From Erythrobacteraceae bacterium E2-1 Yellow Sea (lineage in GTDB: Bacteria; Pseudomonadota; Alphaproteobacteria; Sphingomonadales; Sphingomonadaceae): a stretch of 64,000 bases of DNA. Location: positions 868,001-932,000 of the forward strand of contig JADCLP010000001.1 of the NCBI GenBank assembly GCA_014983025.1, in the 5' to 3' direction. Below the pieces are notes generated by a model. That model saw only the letters and a list, made by a program, of their open reading frames with translations. It made no database searches and had not been told where the DNA came from. Positions 25,497-35,115 of the stretch are shown piece after piece (position 1 is the stretch's first letter; every line of letters begins with the position of its first letter). The translations under genes and the position numbers were made by a program.

Positions 25497-28331
25497 ATGA
25501 TGGTTTCTTTCAGATTTGTCGCGCCATTGGCGCTGCTGTTGCTTACACCTTCGCTTCAGGCAGAAGATGCACCTGCCGAGCCGTTATGGGCTTTTGAAGA
25601 AAGCGACATCCCGGTCGATACGGCATATCGTTTCGGTGTCCTGGATAATGGCATGCGCTATGTCCTGCGCGAAAATGGCACGCCAGAGGGCACTGTGCTG
25701 GTCCGCCTGCATATCGGTTCCGGATCGCTGGATGAAAGCGATAGCGAGCAGGGCCTGGCCCATTTTCTGGAACATATGGCCTTCAACGGTTCTGCCCGCG
25801 TACCCGAAGGCGAAATGGTGAAGCTGCTGGAGCGCGAAGGCCTGTCTTTCGGGGCAGACACCAATGCCACCACCAGCTTTGAAAGCACGGTCTATAAACT
25901 GAACCTGCCCCGCAATGACCCGCAATTGCTCGACACGGCATTGATGCTGATGCGTGAAACTGCCGGGGAACTGACCATCGCACCCGATGCGGTGGATCGC
26001 GAACGCGGCGTGATTTTGGCCGAACGGCGCGACCGGCGCAATTTCGCCTATCGCGAGCTGGAGGACCAGTTGGAATTCAACTCCCCCGGCGCGCGCTATG
26101 TCCAACGCCTGCCCGCCGGAACGCTGGAAGTGCTGGAGAAGGCAACCGCACAGGATATTCGTGGATTTTACGAACGCACCTATGTCCCGGCAAACACGAT
26201 GCTGATTGTGGTGGGTGATCTGCCGCTGGAACAGATGGAGCAACAGATCCACCACTGGTTTGCTGACTGGCGCGGTGGGCCCGACCCGGTGGAACCGGAA
26301 ACCGGGCCAGTGGATATTACCCGCACGGGCGAAACCGATATCTATCTGGATCCTGCCCTGCCCGAACGCGTGACCATATCGCGTAATGGCCCGTGGGAAG
26401 ACCGACCTGACAGCGCCGCCACACGCAAACAGAACCTGCTGCGCCAGATTGGCTATGACATCGTCAACCGCCGCTTGGCCCGCTTGGCGCGCAGTGAAGA
26501 TGCGCCTTTCAAGGGGGCAGGCTTTGGCACCAGCGATTCATTTGAAGATGCCCGTACAACCAATCTGATCGTCGACAGTGCTGATGGTGAATGGAAGCGC
26601 GGTTTGATGGCCGCCGGCGCAGAAATGCGGCGCGCGCTTACCTATGGGTTCAGCGAAGCGGAAGTGGCTGAACAAGTAGCAAAGCTTCGCAATGCCATGC
26701 AGAATTCTGTTGGCGGTGCCGACACCCGCAGCAATGGCACGCTGGCGGGCGCAATCATCAATCTGCTGGATAATAAGCAGGTCCCATCTACCCCGCAAAG
26801 CGCGCTGAACCGTTTTGAAGGATTTGCCGATCAGATTACGCCTGATGCTGTCCTGGCAGCATTGCGCGATGATATTACCCCGCTGGAAAATCCACTGATC
26901 CGTTTTGAAGGACGGCTGGAACCGGAAGGCGGCGCGGATGCCCTGCGCACTGCATGGCAAGATGTGACCTTGGCCGAAATCACCCCGCCCGATCATGCCG
27001 AAGCGGTCGAATTTGCCTATCAGGATTTTGGCGAACCGGGGCAGGTGGTGTCCGACACGCGCGATCCGCAATTCGGTTTCCGTCTGATCCGCTTTGCCAA
27101 TGGCGTGATGCTGAATTTGAAGCAGACCGACATCAGTCGGGACAGGGTCAGTTTCCGCCTGACACTGGACGGCGGCGATCTGCTGCAAACGCGCGAACAC
27201 CCGCTCAAGACCGTGCTGACATCATCCCTGCCCAATGGTGGACTGGGCGCGCACACGCAGGATGAATTGACCAGCATTCTGGCCGGCCGCAATGTCCGGT
27301 TTGCCATCAGTTCGACCGAAGAAGGCTTCCGCATGAGCGGGGCAACCACACCCGCCGATCTGGAATTGCAATTGCAGGTACTGGCCGCTGGGCTGACTGA
27401 CCCCGGCTATCGGCCCGAAGGGGTCGAACGGTTCCGTCGTTCGCTGGAAAATTTCTTTGCCCGTCTGGATGCAACCCCCAGCCAATCTCTTGCCAACCAG
27501 CTTGGCGGCATCCTGTCAGACAATGATCCGCGCTTCACCCTGCAATCACAATCTGCCTATGATGGGCTGACATTTGATCAATTGCGCGCCGATATTTCAG
27601 ATCGATTGGCAAGCGGGGCAATCGAACTGGCGCTGGTGGGCGATTTTGACGAACAGGCCGCGATCGATGCAGTGGCCGCAACATTGGGTGCCCTGCCGCA
27701 ACGCGAAAGTGAATTTCGCGCTTATAGCGAAGAACGGCAACGCAGCTTCACCGCCAAGCGTGGCACACAGGTGCTGACGCATAGTGGGGAACCGGATCAG
27801 GCGATGGTTTATCTCACATGGCCTACGCGCGATGATTCCGATCTGGCTGAAACGTTGAAGCTGGGATTGCTGGCCCGCGTGGTGCGGCTGGAACTGCAGG
27901 ACAAGCTGCGTGAAGAACTGGGTGAAGCCTATTCCCCCAGTGCCAACAGCGGCCCATCAAAGGCTTGGCCCGGTTACGGCGTGTTCGCGATCAGCGCGCA
28001 AATCGATCAAAAGCAGGTAGAGCCTGTTCGCGCTGCCATTCACCAAATGCTGGATCAATTGCGCAGTGAACCGATAGATACAGATATTCTGGATCGCGCA
28101 CGCCAGCCTTTGCTGGAAGATTACGATAATCTGCTGAAAACGCTGGGTGGCTGGATGACCCTGGCCGATAGGGCGCAGAGCGAGGCGGACAGGCTGCATC
28201 GTTACAATGATGCGCCAGCCATTGTCAGGCAGATTACCCCGCAGGATATCATGGCCATGGCCCAGCTCTATCTTGCCCCCTCCGACGCAGTTGAATTGCT
28301 GGTTCTGCCAAGGGATGCCGCCGCAGAATAG
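25497..28331 (+). CDS. M16 family zinc metallopeptidase (pitrilysin-like), secreted
   Basis: About 945 residues with an N-terminal signal peptide (VAPLALLLLTPSLQA). The inverted zinc motif HFLEH lies near residues 90-94, and a distal Glu ligand lies in the VDRERGVILAERRDRRN region. Two M16 halves are apparent: an active N-terminal one, and a second starting around residue 520 with LRFANGVMLNLKQTD-type strands and a later LQDKLREELGEAYSPS. This two-domain layout fits periplasmic PqqL/YhjJ-like peptidases. Candidate starts are GTG 25494, ATG 25497 and ATG 25500, with no clear Shine-Dalgarno because a hairpin abuts them. The substrate is unknown. Confidence 0.88.
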   Translation: MMVSFRFVAPLALLLLTPSLQAEDAPAEPLWAFEESDIPVDTAYRFGVLDNGMRYVLRENGTPEGTVLVRLHIGSGSLDESDSEQGLAHFLEHMAFNGSARVPEGEMVKLLEREGLSFGADTNATTSFESTVYKLNLPRNDPQLLDTALMLMRETAGELTIAPDAVDRERGVILAERRDRRNFAYRELEDQLEFNSPGARYVQRLPAGTLEVLEKATAQDIRGFYERTYVPANTMLIVVGDLPLEQMEQQIHHWFADWRGGPDPVEPETGPVDITRTGETDIYLDPALPERVTISRNGPWEDRPDSAATRKQNLLRQIGYDIVNRRLARLARSEDAPFKGAGFGTSDSFEDARTTNLIVDSADGEWKRGLMAAGAEMRRALTYGFSEAEVAEQVAKLRNAMQNSVGGADTRSNGTLAGAIINLLDNKQVPSTPQSALNRFEGFADQITPDAVLAALRDDITPLENPLIRFEGRLEPEGGADALRTAWQDVTLAEITPPDHAEAVEFAYQDFGEPGQVVSDTRDPQFGFRLIRFANGVMLNLKQTDISRDRVSFRLTLDGGDLLQTREHPLKTVLTSSLPNGGLGAHTQDELTSILAGRNVRFAISSTEEGFRMSGATTPADLELQLQVLAAGLTDPGYRPEGVERFRRSLENFFARLDATPSQSLANQLGGILSDNDPRFTLQSQSAYDGLTFDQLRADISDRLASGAIELALVGDFDEQAAIDAVAATLGALPQRESEFRAYSEERQRSFTAKRGTQVLTHSGEPDQAMVYLTWPTRDDSDLAETLKLGLLARVVRLELQDKLREELGEAYSPSANSGPSKAWPGYGVFAISAQIDQKQVEPVRAAIHQMLDQLRSEPIDTDILDRARQPLLEDYDNLLKTLGGWMTLADRAQSEADRLHRYNDAPAIVRQITPQDIMAMAQLYLAPSDAVELLVLPRDAAAE

Positions 28332-28430
28332 AAATGCGGGCAAAGCATGCCCACCCGATTGCGATTATTGCGCGAAACGCTATAGGCTCGGCGCGGTTCA
28401 CCAATCCGCGCAGCCACCAAGGAAGTTTGC

Positions 28431-28679
28431 ATGAAAGTTCGCATCCTCGTCCGCCTCAAACCCGGTGTGCTCGACCCGCAGGGCCGCGCCGTGCATCACG
28501 CGCTGGAAGGCATGGGCTTTGCCGGTGTTGAAGATGTGCGCGTTGGCCGCATGATCGATCTGGATGTTGCCGATGGCACCAGTGATGAAGCACTCGACGA
28601 TATGTGCCGCAAACTGCTCGCCAATATGGTGATCGAAAATTACGAGATCCAGAAGCTCTCCGAAACGGAGGCCGCATAA
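28431..28679 (+). CDS. purS: Phosphoribosylformylglycinamidine synthase subunit PurS
   Basis: 82-residue small subunit that bridges PurL and PurQ in the three-part FGAM synthase. [20 protein letters not shown] and [14 protein letters not shown] are typical. AAGGAAG lies upstream of ATG 28431. The stop TAA shares its last A with the purQ ATG, so translation is coupled. Confidence 0.95.
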   Translation: MKVRILVRLKPGVLDPQGRAVHHALEGMGFAGVEDVRVGRMIDLDVADGTSDEALDDMCRKLLANMVIENYEIQKLSETEAA

Positions 28680-29356
28680 TGGCCTTCCGCGCAGCCGTGG
28701 TCACTTTCCCCGGCAGCAATTGCGACCGGGATATGGCGGTGGCACTGGAACAGGTTTCCGGCACAGCACCCTTGCGCCTGTGGCATGGTGATGCTGAACT
28801 GCCCCAGGGCCTTGATTTTATCGCCCTACCCGGCGGATTTTCCTATGGCGATTACCTGCGTTCAGGGGCGATGGCGGCCAACAGCCCGATCATGCGCTCC
28901 ATCATCGCGGCTGCCGAACGCGGTGTGCCAGTGCTGGGTGTGTGCAATGGTTTCCAGGTGCTGACTGAAAGCGGGTTGTTGCCAGGTGCGTTGATGCGCA
29001 ATGCCAGCCAGAATTTCATCTGCCGCGCGGTCTCGTTGCGGGTAGAAAATAACCAGTCGCTGTTCACATCTGCCTATGACGCGAATGAGGAAATCCGCAT
29101 TCCCGTGGCGCATCACGATGGCAATTATTTTGCCGATGATGAAACGCTGGACCGGCTGGAGGGGGAAGGCCGCGTTGCCTTCCGTTATCTGGAACCGGTC
29201 AATGGATCGCGGCGCGATATTGCCGGTGTGCTGAATGCAGCAGGTAATGTGCTGGGCATGATGCCGCACCCGGAACGCGCGATTGAACCTGCCCATGGCG
29301 GCAGCGATGGCAGGCGGCTGTTTGAAAGCGCGATCAAGGCGCTGGTTGCAGCCTGA
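28679..29356 (+). CDS. purQ: Phosphoribosylformylglycinamidine synthase subunit PurQ
   Basis: 225-residue class I glutamine amidotransferase that supplies ammonia to PurL. The nucleophile Cys is in [11 protein letters not shown], the catalytic His/Glu are in the C-terminal [11 protein letters not shown], and [10 protein letters not shown] is near the N-terminus. It overlaps purS by one base. Its stop abuts the convergent GGDEF-EAL gene with no spacing. A separate purL must lie outside the window. Confidence 0.96.
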   Translation: MAFRAAVVTFPGSNCDRDMAVALEQVSGTAPLRLWHGDAELPQGLDFIALPGGFSYGDYLRSGAMAANSPIMRSIIAAAERGVPVLGVCNGFQVLTESGLLPGALMRNASQNFICRAVSLRVENNQSLFTSAYDANEEIRIPVAHHDGNYFADDETLDRLEGEGRVAFRYLEPVNGSRRDIAGVLNAAGNVLGMMPHPERAIEPAHGGSDGRRLFESAIKALVAA

Positions 29357-31696
29357 TCAGGCCCGGCGGCGTTCTTCTGCACTGAACAGTCGCAGCGCAT
29401 CTGCCGCTGCCATTGGTCGTCCGAAATAGAAGCCCTGGATCTTGTCACAACCCAGTTCCCGGATCAGTGCAACCTCTTCTTCGGTCTCTGCCCCCTCTGC
29501 CGTGGTGGTCATGTTCAGGCTCTGCGCCATGGCCACAACGGCACGGATAATCGCCAGGCTTTCCGCACTGTTCTGCGCCGCGCCCTTCACAAAGGTGCGA
29601 TCAACCTTGATAGTCGAAAATTGCAGTTTGCGCAGGTAACCCAGCGAAGAATAACCGGTGCCAAAGTCATCCAACGCCACACTGCAACCCAGTGCCATCA
29701 CCTGTTCCAACGCGCCGCGCGCAACGCTGGCATCGCGCAGGAAAATGCTTTCGGTTACCTCAATCTCCAGCCGCTGCGGCGCAAGACCACTGGCAGCCAA
29801 AGCCGCCACCACTTCATCTGTGAAATCAGGTTCCAGCAGCTGTTCGGGCGAAACATTGACATTGACCTTCACATGATCGGGCCAATTGCGTGCTTCCTCG
29901 CACGCACGGCGCAGCACCCATTTGCCAATCGGCACAATCAGACGCGTATCTTCCGCAATCGGCACAAATTTGGCCGGGCTGATAAAGCCGTGTTCTGCGC
30001 TCTGCCAGCGGACCAGCGCCTCGAAACTGACGATCTTATCGTTATTTGCGTCGACCACCGGTTGGTAATGCAGGATGAATTCATCGCGCTGCAGCGCACT
30101 GCGCAGCGATACCTCCAGCTTACGGCGCTCCTCTGCAAAGGCGTGCAGCGATGGTTCGAAATTGAAGTGGCTGCCGCCGCCTTCATCCTTGGCCCGATAA
30201 AGCGCCAGATCGGCATTACGCATAAGTTCTTCGACAGTGCGCCCATCGCGCGGCCCCACGGCAGACCCCACGCTGGCGCCGACATACAAGGTGTGGTTGT
30301 CAACCAGATAGGGTTCCGAAAGATGCTCGATCACACGCTGGGCCAGCTTGGCCGTGGCGGCGCTATCGCTGGCATCTGTGATTACGATGGCGAATTCGTC
30401 CCCGCCCAGGCGCCCGCACATCTGCCCTTCGCCCATCAATGACTGCAATCGGCTGGACACCTGCGCCAGCAGCTTGTCACCCACCATATGGCCAAGCGAG
30501 TCATTGACTGACTTGAACCTGTCGAGATCGACCATCAGCAAGGCGCATTTACCGCGCCATTGGTCCGCATATTGCAGTGCATCGCCCAATGCCTCTGTCA
30601 GTTGCAGGCGATTGGGCAGGGATGTGAGCGTGTCATAACGCGCGAGATAGGCAATCTTGTCCGAAGATTCGCGCTGGGCGGTCACGTCAGACCCGACCCC
30701 GCGGAAGCCTATGAAATTGCCATGTTCATCCCGCATGGGGGTGCCGGACAGTTCCCACCAACGCTGTTCGCCCTTGATTGAAACCTGCACCATCAGGTTG
30801 GAGAAATTTTCGCGATTTTTCAGGCGTTCAGCCAGATCATGCAGGCTGGATGGAAAATCGCCAGTTTCCCAATTCTTGCCGGCGATCAATTCGATCAGCA
30901 GCTTGCCATTGGCATCTTGCTGTTCAAGACCCAGAGCAAAGGCAAAGCGTGGCGAAACGGAGCGAACCCGGCGATTGGTATCCACCTGCCACAACCAGTC
31001 AGCCTCATTCTCCTCAAATTCTTTCAACAACAGTGAAACGACCTGAGCCTTCTCGGCCATCCCTTCCTGATAGAGCTTTTGGTAGAGCTGGTTTCGCGCG
31101 GTTTCCAAAGTACCGGTCACTGACATGCCGATGAAACCGCCCGTCACAATGGCAAGTTCAATCTGCCCCATGAACACTAGGCCCAGTATGGCTGCGAAGC
31201 CCGCGACCATGTTGAACAATACAGCACCCAATGGGGAGGCTGTCTGGAAAAGCGCCGGCCCAACGCATGACATCGCCATGCATACGAACAGCGTCATCTG
31301 GTCCAGTTCTGTACCCAATGGGGCAAACCCGACCAAGGGGATGGTCCACAGTACGGCAGCATAGATTGAATTGGTGGCGTGGCGGTAAACTTCATCACGC
31401 GTGATCCGGCGCCGGTCAGTGTCGAACAGCGACATATCAATACGCCAACCACGTATCAGAACGTAAGCCAGTGCCGCGAACCAGATGCCCAGCAGCACAG
31501 CATGTATTTCCTGATGGTACAGATACAGCGTCAAAGTGGCGTAGAGCATCTGCAGCAATGGGCGATAATGCGCCCGCCGTGCCAGGCTGGAAAACTGAAA
31601 GCCACGCAGGCGTGACCATTCGCCATGTCCGGGATCGCTTAATCCCAGAACATCACGAACGGAAAGTTTCCATGCAGTGACATCATTACTATACAC
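29357..31696 (-). CDS. Membrane GGDEF-EAL cyclic-di-GMP signalling protein with PAS domain
   Basis: 779-residue protein. About five to six hydrophobic segments lie between residues 50 and 195. A PAS domain follows (about 225-340, ending FIGFRGVGSDVTAQRESSDK), then a diguanylate cyclase domain with intact GGDEF (431-435) and a phosphodiesterase domain with intact EAL (558-560) and DDFGTGYS (675-682). No RxxD inhibitory site is visible five residues before GGDEF. Both activities are therefore possible; the net direction cannot be told. The start is GTG 31696, with no in-frame ATG before about residue 50. It abuts purQ tail to tail. Confidence 0.92.
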   Translation of the reverse strand: MYSNDVTAWKLSVRDVLGLSDPGHGEWSRLRGFQFSSLARRAHYRPLLQMLYATLTLYLYHQEIHAVLLGIWFAALAYVLIRGWRIDMSLFDTDRRRITRDEVYRHATNSIYAAVLWTIPLVGFAPLGTELDQMTLFVCMAMSCVGPALFQTASPLGAVLFNMVAGFAAILGLVFMGQIELAIVTGGFIGMSVTGTLETARNQLYQKLYQEGMAEKAQVVSLLLKEFEENEADWLWQVDTNRRVRSVSPRFAFALGLEQQDANGKLLIELIAGKNWETGDFPSSLHDLAERLKNRENFSNLMVQVSIKGEQRWWELSGTPMRDEHGNFIGFRGVGSDVTAQRESSDKIAYLARYDTLTSLPNRLQLTEALGDALQYADQWRGKCALLMVDLDRFKSVNDSLGHMVGDKLLAQVSSRLQSLMGEGQMCGRLGGDEFAIVITDASDSAATAKLAQRVIEHLSEPYLVDNHTLYVGASVGSAVGPRDGRTVEELMRNADLALYRAKDEGGGSHFNFEPSLHAFAEERRKLEVSLRSALQRDEFILHYQPVVDANNDKIVSFEALVRWQSAEHGFISPAKFVPIAEDTRLIVPIGKWVLRRACEEARNWPDHVKVNVNVSPEQLLEPDFTDEVVAALAASGLAPQRLEIEVTESIFLRDASVARGALEQVMALGCSVALDDFGTGYSSLGYLRKLQFSTIKVDRTFVKGAAQNSAESLAIIRAVVAMAQSLNMTTTAEGAETEEEVALIRELGCDKIQGFYFGRPMAAADALRLFSAEERRRA

Positions 31697-31781
31697 CCAC
31701 CCGCGATTAGTGGGTAAAGGTTATAGCCCGGTAAAGCACTTCCATATACCGGGTGAAATATTCATAAGAAACTGAATATAA

Positions 31782-32147
31782 TTACAATTCTTTTGCGGCC
31801 TCTTCCCAATTTCGGCCATCAAAGGCAATAACTTCTGCCTTCAGACCATGCCCTTCATCAAGGCATGCGAAATGAACGCTCCAGCTTTCGGGATGTGATC
31901 GTGGCTGATAAAAGCTTTTGATCCCGCAAATTTTGCAGAACAGATGTTCTGCCTGACCGGTCCCAAAACGGTATGACGTCATGGCATCGGACCCACTCAG
32001 CAAGGTGAAATCTGCATGCGGCACAATCATGTGCAGAAAGCCGGTTCTGGAACATATCGAACAATTGCATTGCAGCAGGTCCACTGCTTGTTGCACCTTG
32101 CAAATGAAACGCACAGCTCCGCAATGACAGCCACCTTCGACCTTCAT
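31782..32147 (-). CDS. GFA/CENP-V family protein (glutathione-dependent formaldehyde-activating fold)
   Basis: 121-residue zinc protein with GCHCGAVRF, CNCSIC and FCKICGIKSF, the three Cys clusters of the GFA fold. Family members include Gfa, but most have unknown substrates. ATG 32147 lies 7 bases after the glmS stop on the same strand, so it is probably co-transcribed with glmS. Confidence 0.88.
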   Translation of the reverse strand: MKVEGGCHCGAVRFICKVQQAVDLLQCNCSICSRTGFLHMIVPHADFTLLSGSDAMTSYRFGTGQAEHLFCKICGIKSFYQPRSHPESWSVHFACLDEGHGLKAEVIAFDGRNWEEAAKEL

Positions 32148-32154
32148 AATATGA

Positions 32155-33978
32155 TCACTCTACCGTGACGGATTTTGCCAGATTGCGCGGCTGATCCACA
32201 TCTGTGCCCTTCACCACGGCAACATGATAGGCCAGCAATTGGACCGGCACAGCATAGACCAATGGTGCGATCAGCGGATGCACCTTGGGCATTTCAATCG
32301 TGGCAATGCACCCCTCACTCGCTTGTTCCAGCCCTTCGGCATCGGAAATCAGCACGATCTTGCCGCCGCGCGCCCGCACCTCTTCCATATTGGAAACGGT
32401 CTTTTCGAACAGTGGGCCTGAAGGCGCAATAACCACCACCGGTACTTCATCATCAATCAATGCAATGGGGCCGTGCTTCATCTCACCACTGGCATAGCCT
32501 TCTGCGTGGATATAGCTGATTTCCTTCAGCTTTAATGCCCCCTCCAATGCCAGCGGATAATCCTGCCCCCGCCCCAGATAAAGCACATCACGCGCCGGGG
32601 CGATCAAATGGGCCATGCTGGCGATATCATCATCATGGTCCAGTGCAGCATTGAGAGCAGCCGGTGCTTCCAGCAGATGCGTAACGACCGATTGTTCTTC
32701 ATCGCGGGTCATCAACCCCTTCTTGACCGCCATATGGGCGGCCAGCGCTGCAAGCACAGCCAATTGGCAAGTAAATGCCTTGGTCGATGCCACCCCAATT
32801 TCCGGCCCGGCGTGGGTTGGCAGCAGCAGATCCGCCTCTCGCGCCATGGTGCTGGTGGGTACGTTCACGATCACGCCAATCACCTGGCCGGCTGCCTTGC
32901 AATGGCGCAATGCCGCCAAAGTGTCTGCTGTTTCGCCGCTCTGCGAAATGAACAGCGCCAGCCCGCCATCCTCCAGCACAGGGTCGCGATATCTAAACTC
33001 GCTCGCCACATCGATATCCACCGGGACACGGGCGAAATGTTCAAACCAGTATTTCGCAACCATGCCAGCATAATAGGATGTGCCGCAGGCGACGATGGTC
33101 AGCCGTTTGATTTGTGAAATATCAAAATCGAGCTGGGGCAAAGCCACTGTATTGTCTGCCTGGCGCAAATAGGAACCCAGTGTTTGCGCCACCACCGTGG
33201 GTTGCTCGAAAATCTCTTTCTGCATGAAGTGGCGGTAATTGCCCTTCTCAACCGCTGCTGCAGAAGCGCCAGACATGCGCATTTCGCGTTCAACCGGCTT
33301 GTTCTCTGAATCGAAAACCCGCGTGCCAGAATGGTCGAGCACAACCCAATCACCCTCATCAAGATAGGATATCCGTTGGGTCAGGGAAGCAAGCGCCAAG
33401 GCGTCTGATCCCAGATACATTTCCCCATCGCCATACCCCACTACCAATGGTGAACCGAGCCTGGCACCAATGAGCATGCCGGGAAATTGGCGAAATGCGA
33501 TGGCGAGTGAAAATGCACCACGCAATCGCGGCAGCACCTCGCCCACCGCTTCTTCAGGGGATTTGCCCTGCTCTATAAGGGCAGAGACAAGATGGGCGAT
33601 GACTTCACTATCAGTCTCGCTTTCAAACACACGCCCCTGTTCACGCAGCTCGTCCCGCAAGGGACGGAAATTTTCGATGATCCCATTGTGGACAATTGCA
33701 ACATCGCCCGTTGCATGCGGGTGCGCATTGCCAGTGGTCGGTGCGCCATGTGTCGCCCAACGTGTGTGGGCAATGCCTGTGGTGCTATCCACCGGGTCCT
33801 GCGCCAATACGCCCACCAGATTGGCCAACTTCCCTTCGGCCCTGCGGCGTTCCAGCCGCCCGTCTGCAATCACACACAGGCCAGCACTGTCATAACCGCG
33901 ATATTCCATCCGACGGAGCCCGTCGATCAGTCTCTCCGCGACCGATTCCTTGCCGACGATGCCGATAATTCCGCACAT
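32155..33978 (-). CDS. glmS: Glutamine-fructose-6-phosphate aminotransferase (isomerising)
   Basis: 607-residue enzyme that makes glucosamine-6-phosphate for peptidoglycan and lipid A precursors. The N-terminal Cys nucleophile is Cys2 of MCGIIGIVG. The glutaminase domain has HTRWATHGAPTTGNAHPH. Two SIS sugar-isomerase domains follow (VACGTSYYAGMVAKYW, FISQSGETADTLAALR and LYLGRGQDYPLALEGALKLKE), and the C-terminus ends NLAKSVTVE. The length is normal. No glmS-type ribozyme or glmZ-like signal is evident in the short upstream region. Confidence 0.97.
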   Translation of the reverse strand: MCGIIGIVGKESVAERLIDGLRRMEYRGYDSAGLCVIADGRLERRRAEGKLANLVGVLAQDPVDSTTGIAHTRWATHGAPTTGNAHPHATGDVAIVHNGIIENFRPLRDELREQGRVFESETDSEVIAHLVSALIEQGKSPEEAVGEVLPRLRGAFSLAIAFRQFPGMLIGARLGSPLVVGYGDGEMYLGSDALALASLTQRISYLDEGDWVVLDHSGTRVFDSENKPVEREMRMSGASAAAVEKGNYRHFMQKEIFEQPTVVAQTLGSYLRQADNTVALPQLDFDISQIKRLTIVACGTSYYAGMVAKYWFEHFARVPVDIDVASEFRYRDPVLEDGGLALFISQSGETADTLAALRHCKAAGQVIGVIVNVPTSTMAREADLLLPTHAGPEIGVASTKAFTCQLAVLAALAAHMAVKKGLMTRDEEQSVVTHLLEAPAALNAALDHDDDIASMAHLIAPARDVLYLGRGQDYPLALEGALKLKEISYIHAEGYASGEMKHGPIALIDDEVPVVVIAPSGPLFEKTVSNMEEVRARGGKIVLISDAEGLEQASEGCIATIEMPKVHPLIAPLVYAVPVQLLAYHVAVVKGTDVDQPRNLAKSVTVE

Positions 33979-34051
33979 AATTTCCTCACTCTGGAAAATT
34001 ACCCCGCATGATGATCAACTTGCGGGTAGATAAATGATCATTGCCTCTATC

Positions 34052-34954
34052 TTAACCGGCACCATGCAAACGCGCCACACGCTTGCTGTCCCGCCAAAGG
34101 TAAATTCCGGCACAAATTATGCACAAAGCACCCGCCAAAGCAGGTAAATCCGGCCTGTCGCCAAACAGCCACCATCCCAAGGCGCTGGCAGTCAATATCT
34201 GGACATAATTGGCTGGGGCTATCTGCGATGCCCCGGCGCGGACAGTACCGTTGAATATCAGCCAATGTGCGATGGTTGAGATAAAGGCGGTGAAAGCACA
34301 GCGGGCCAATACATCCCAACTGGGAAAATCGAAATAGTACTGCGGCAGCCCAGTGGCACGTGTAGCGAAAGCCACGATTACCAGAACAATGGCGGCAATC
34401 GCTGCATTGTATAGCTGCATCGACATGACACTGCCACTGCCAGCAGATGCACGGTTCAGGATAACCACCAGTGACATGAAAAATGCAGTTGCGACTGGCA
34501 ACAATGCCCCCCAACCGATGAGCGCAAGGTTAGGGCGCAGCACTAGAATAACGCCCGCAAAGGAAAGCGCAGATGCATACCATACGGCGCGCCGCACCTT
34601 TTCACCCAGCAATGGCCCACTCAGAAGCGCGGTTATGACAGGAGAGAGGAAGACAATCGCTACTGTTTCGGCCAGCGGCATGATGAAGATTGCAGCAAAA
34701 AAACTCAGAGATGCCAGCGCCGTACTCACCCCCCTGGCCAATTGCATCCAGGGTTTACGCGGAAAAAGTGCGCTGGCCCCTTCTTTCACCAGCACCATGG
34801 CGAACAGGACTGCGGCCGCGATCGCGAAACGCAATGCTGCAACCGCCATAACTGGCCATGCACCGGCAATCGATTTGATGGCCGCATCCCCCACCGAAAG
34901 TACGGAAAAACCGATAATGGCATAAAGCATTCCGGTACGTTCGGTATGATGCAT
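34052..34954 (-). CDS. EamA-family DMT transporter
   Basis: 300-residue drug/metabolite-type exporter with about ten hydrophobic helices in two EamA repeats. The first ends near VAIVFLSPVITALLSGPLLGEKV and the second near ILTASALGWWLFGDRPDLPALAG. The motif GEKVRRAVW is typical of the repeat boundary. The substrate is unknown. It is monocistronic, and the upstream region separates it divergently from the PAP2 gene by about 160 bases. Confidence 0.85.
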   Translation of the reverse strand: MHHTERTGMLYAIIGFSVLSVGDAAIKSIAGAWPVMAVAALRFAIAAAVLFAMVLVKEGASALFPRKPWMQLARGVSTALASLSFFAAIFIMPLAETVAIVFLSPVITALLSGPLLGEKVRRAVWYASALSFAGVILVLRPNLALIGWGALLPVATAFFMSLVVILNRASAGSGSVMSMQLYNAAIAAIVLVIVAFATRATGLPQYYFDFPSWDVLARCAFTAFISTIAHWLIFNGTVRAGASQIAPANYVQILTASALGWWLFGDRPDLPALAGALCIICAGIYLWRDSKRVARLHGAG

Positions 34955-35115
34955 GGAATTGCGCGCTCACATTTTTGCTTTTGGGTCGCACGGCGCGGCT
35001 ATTACGCAATTGGAGCCAAGGCAATCGATATTGAGAAGACAATAGGGTTAATCAATGCTTTATCTATTCGCAATAAGCCGCACATTGATATGCATGTAAT
35101 GGGCGATAGATACTG

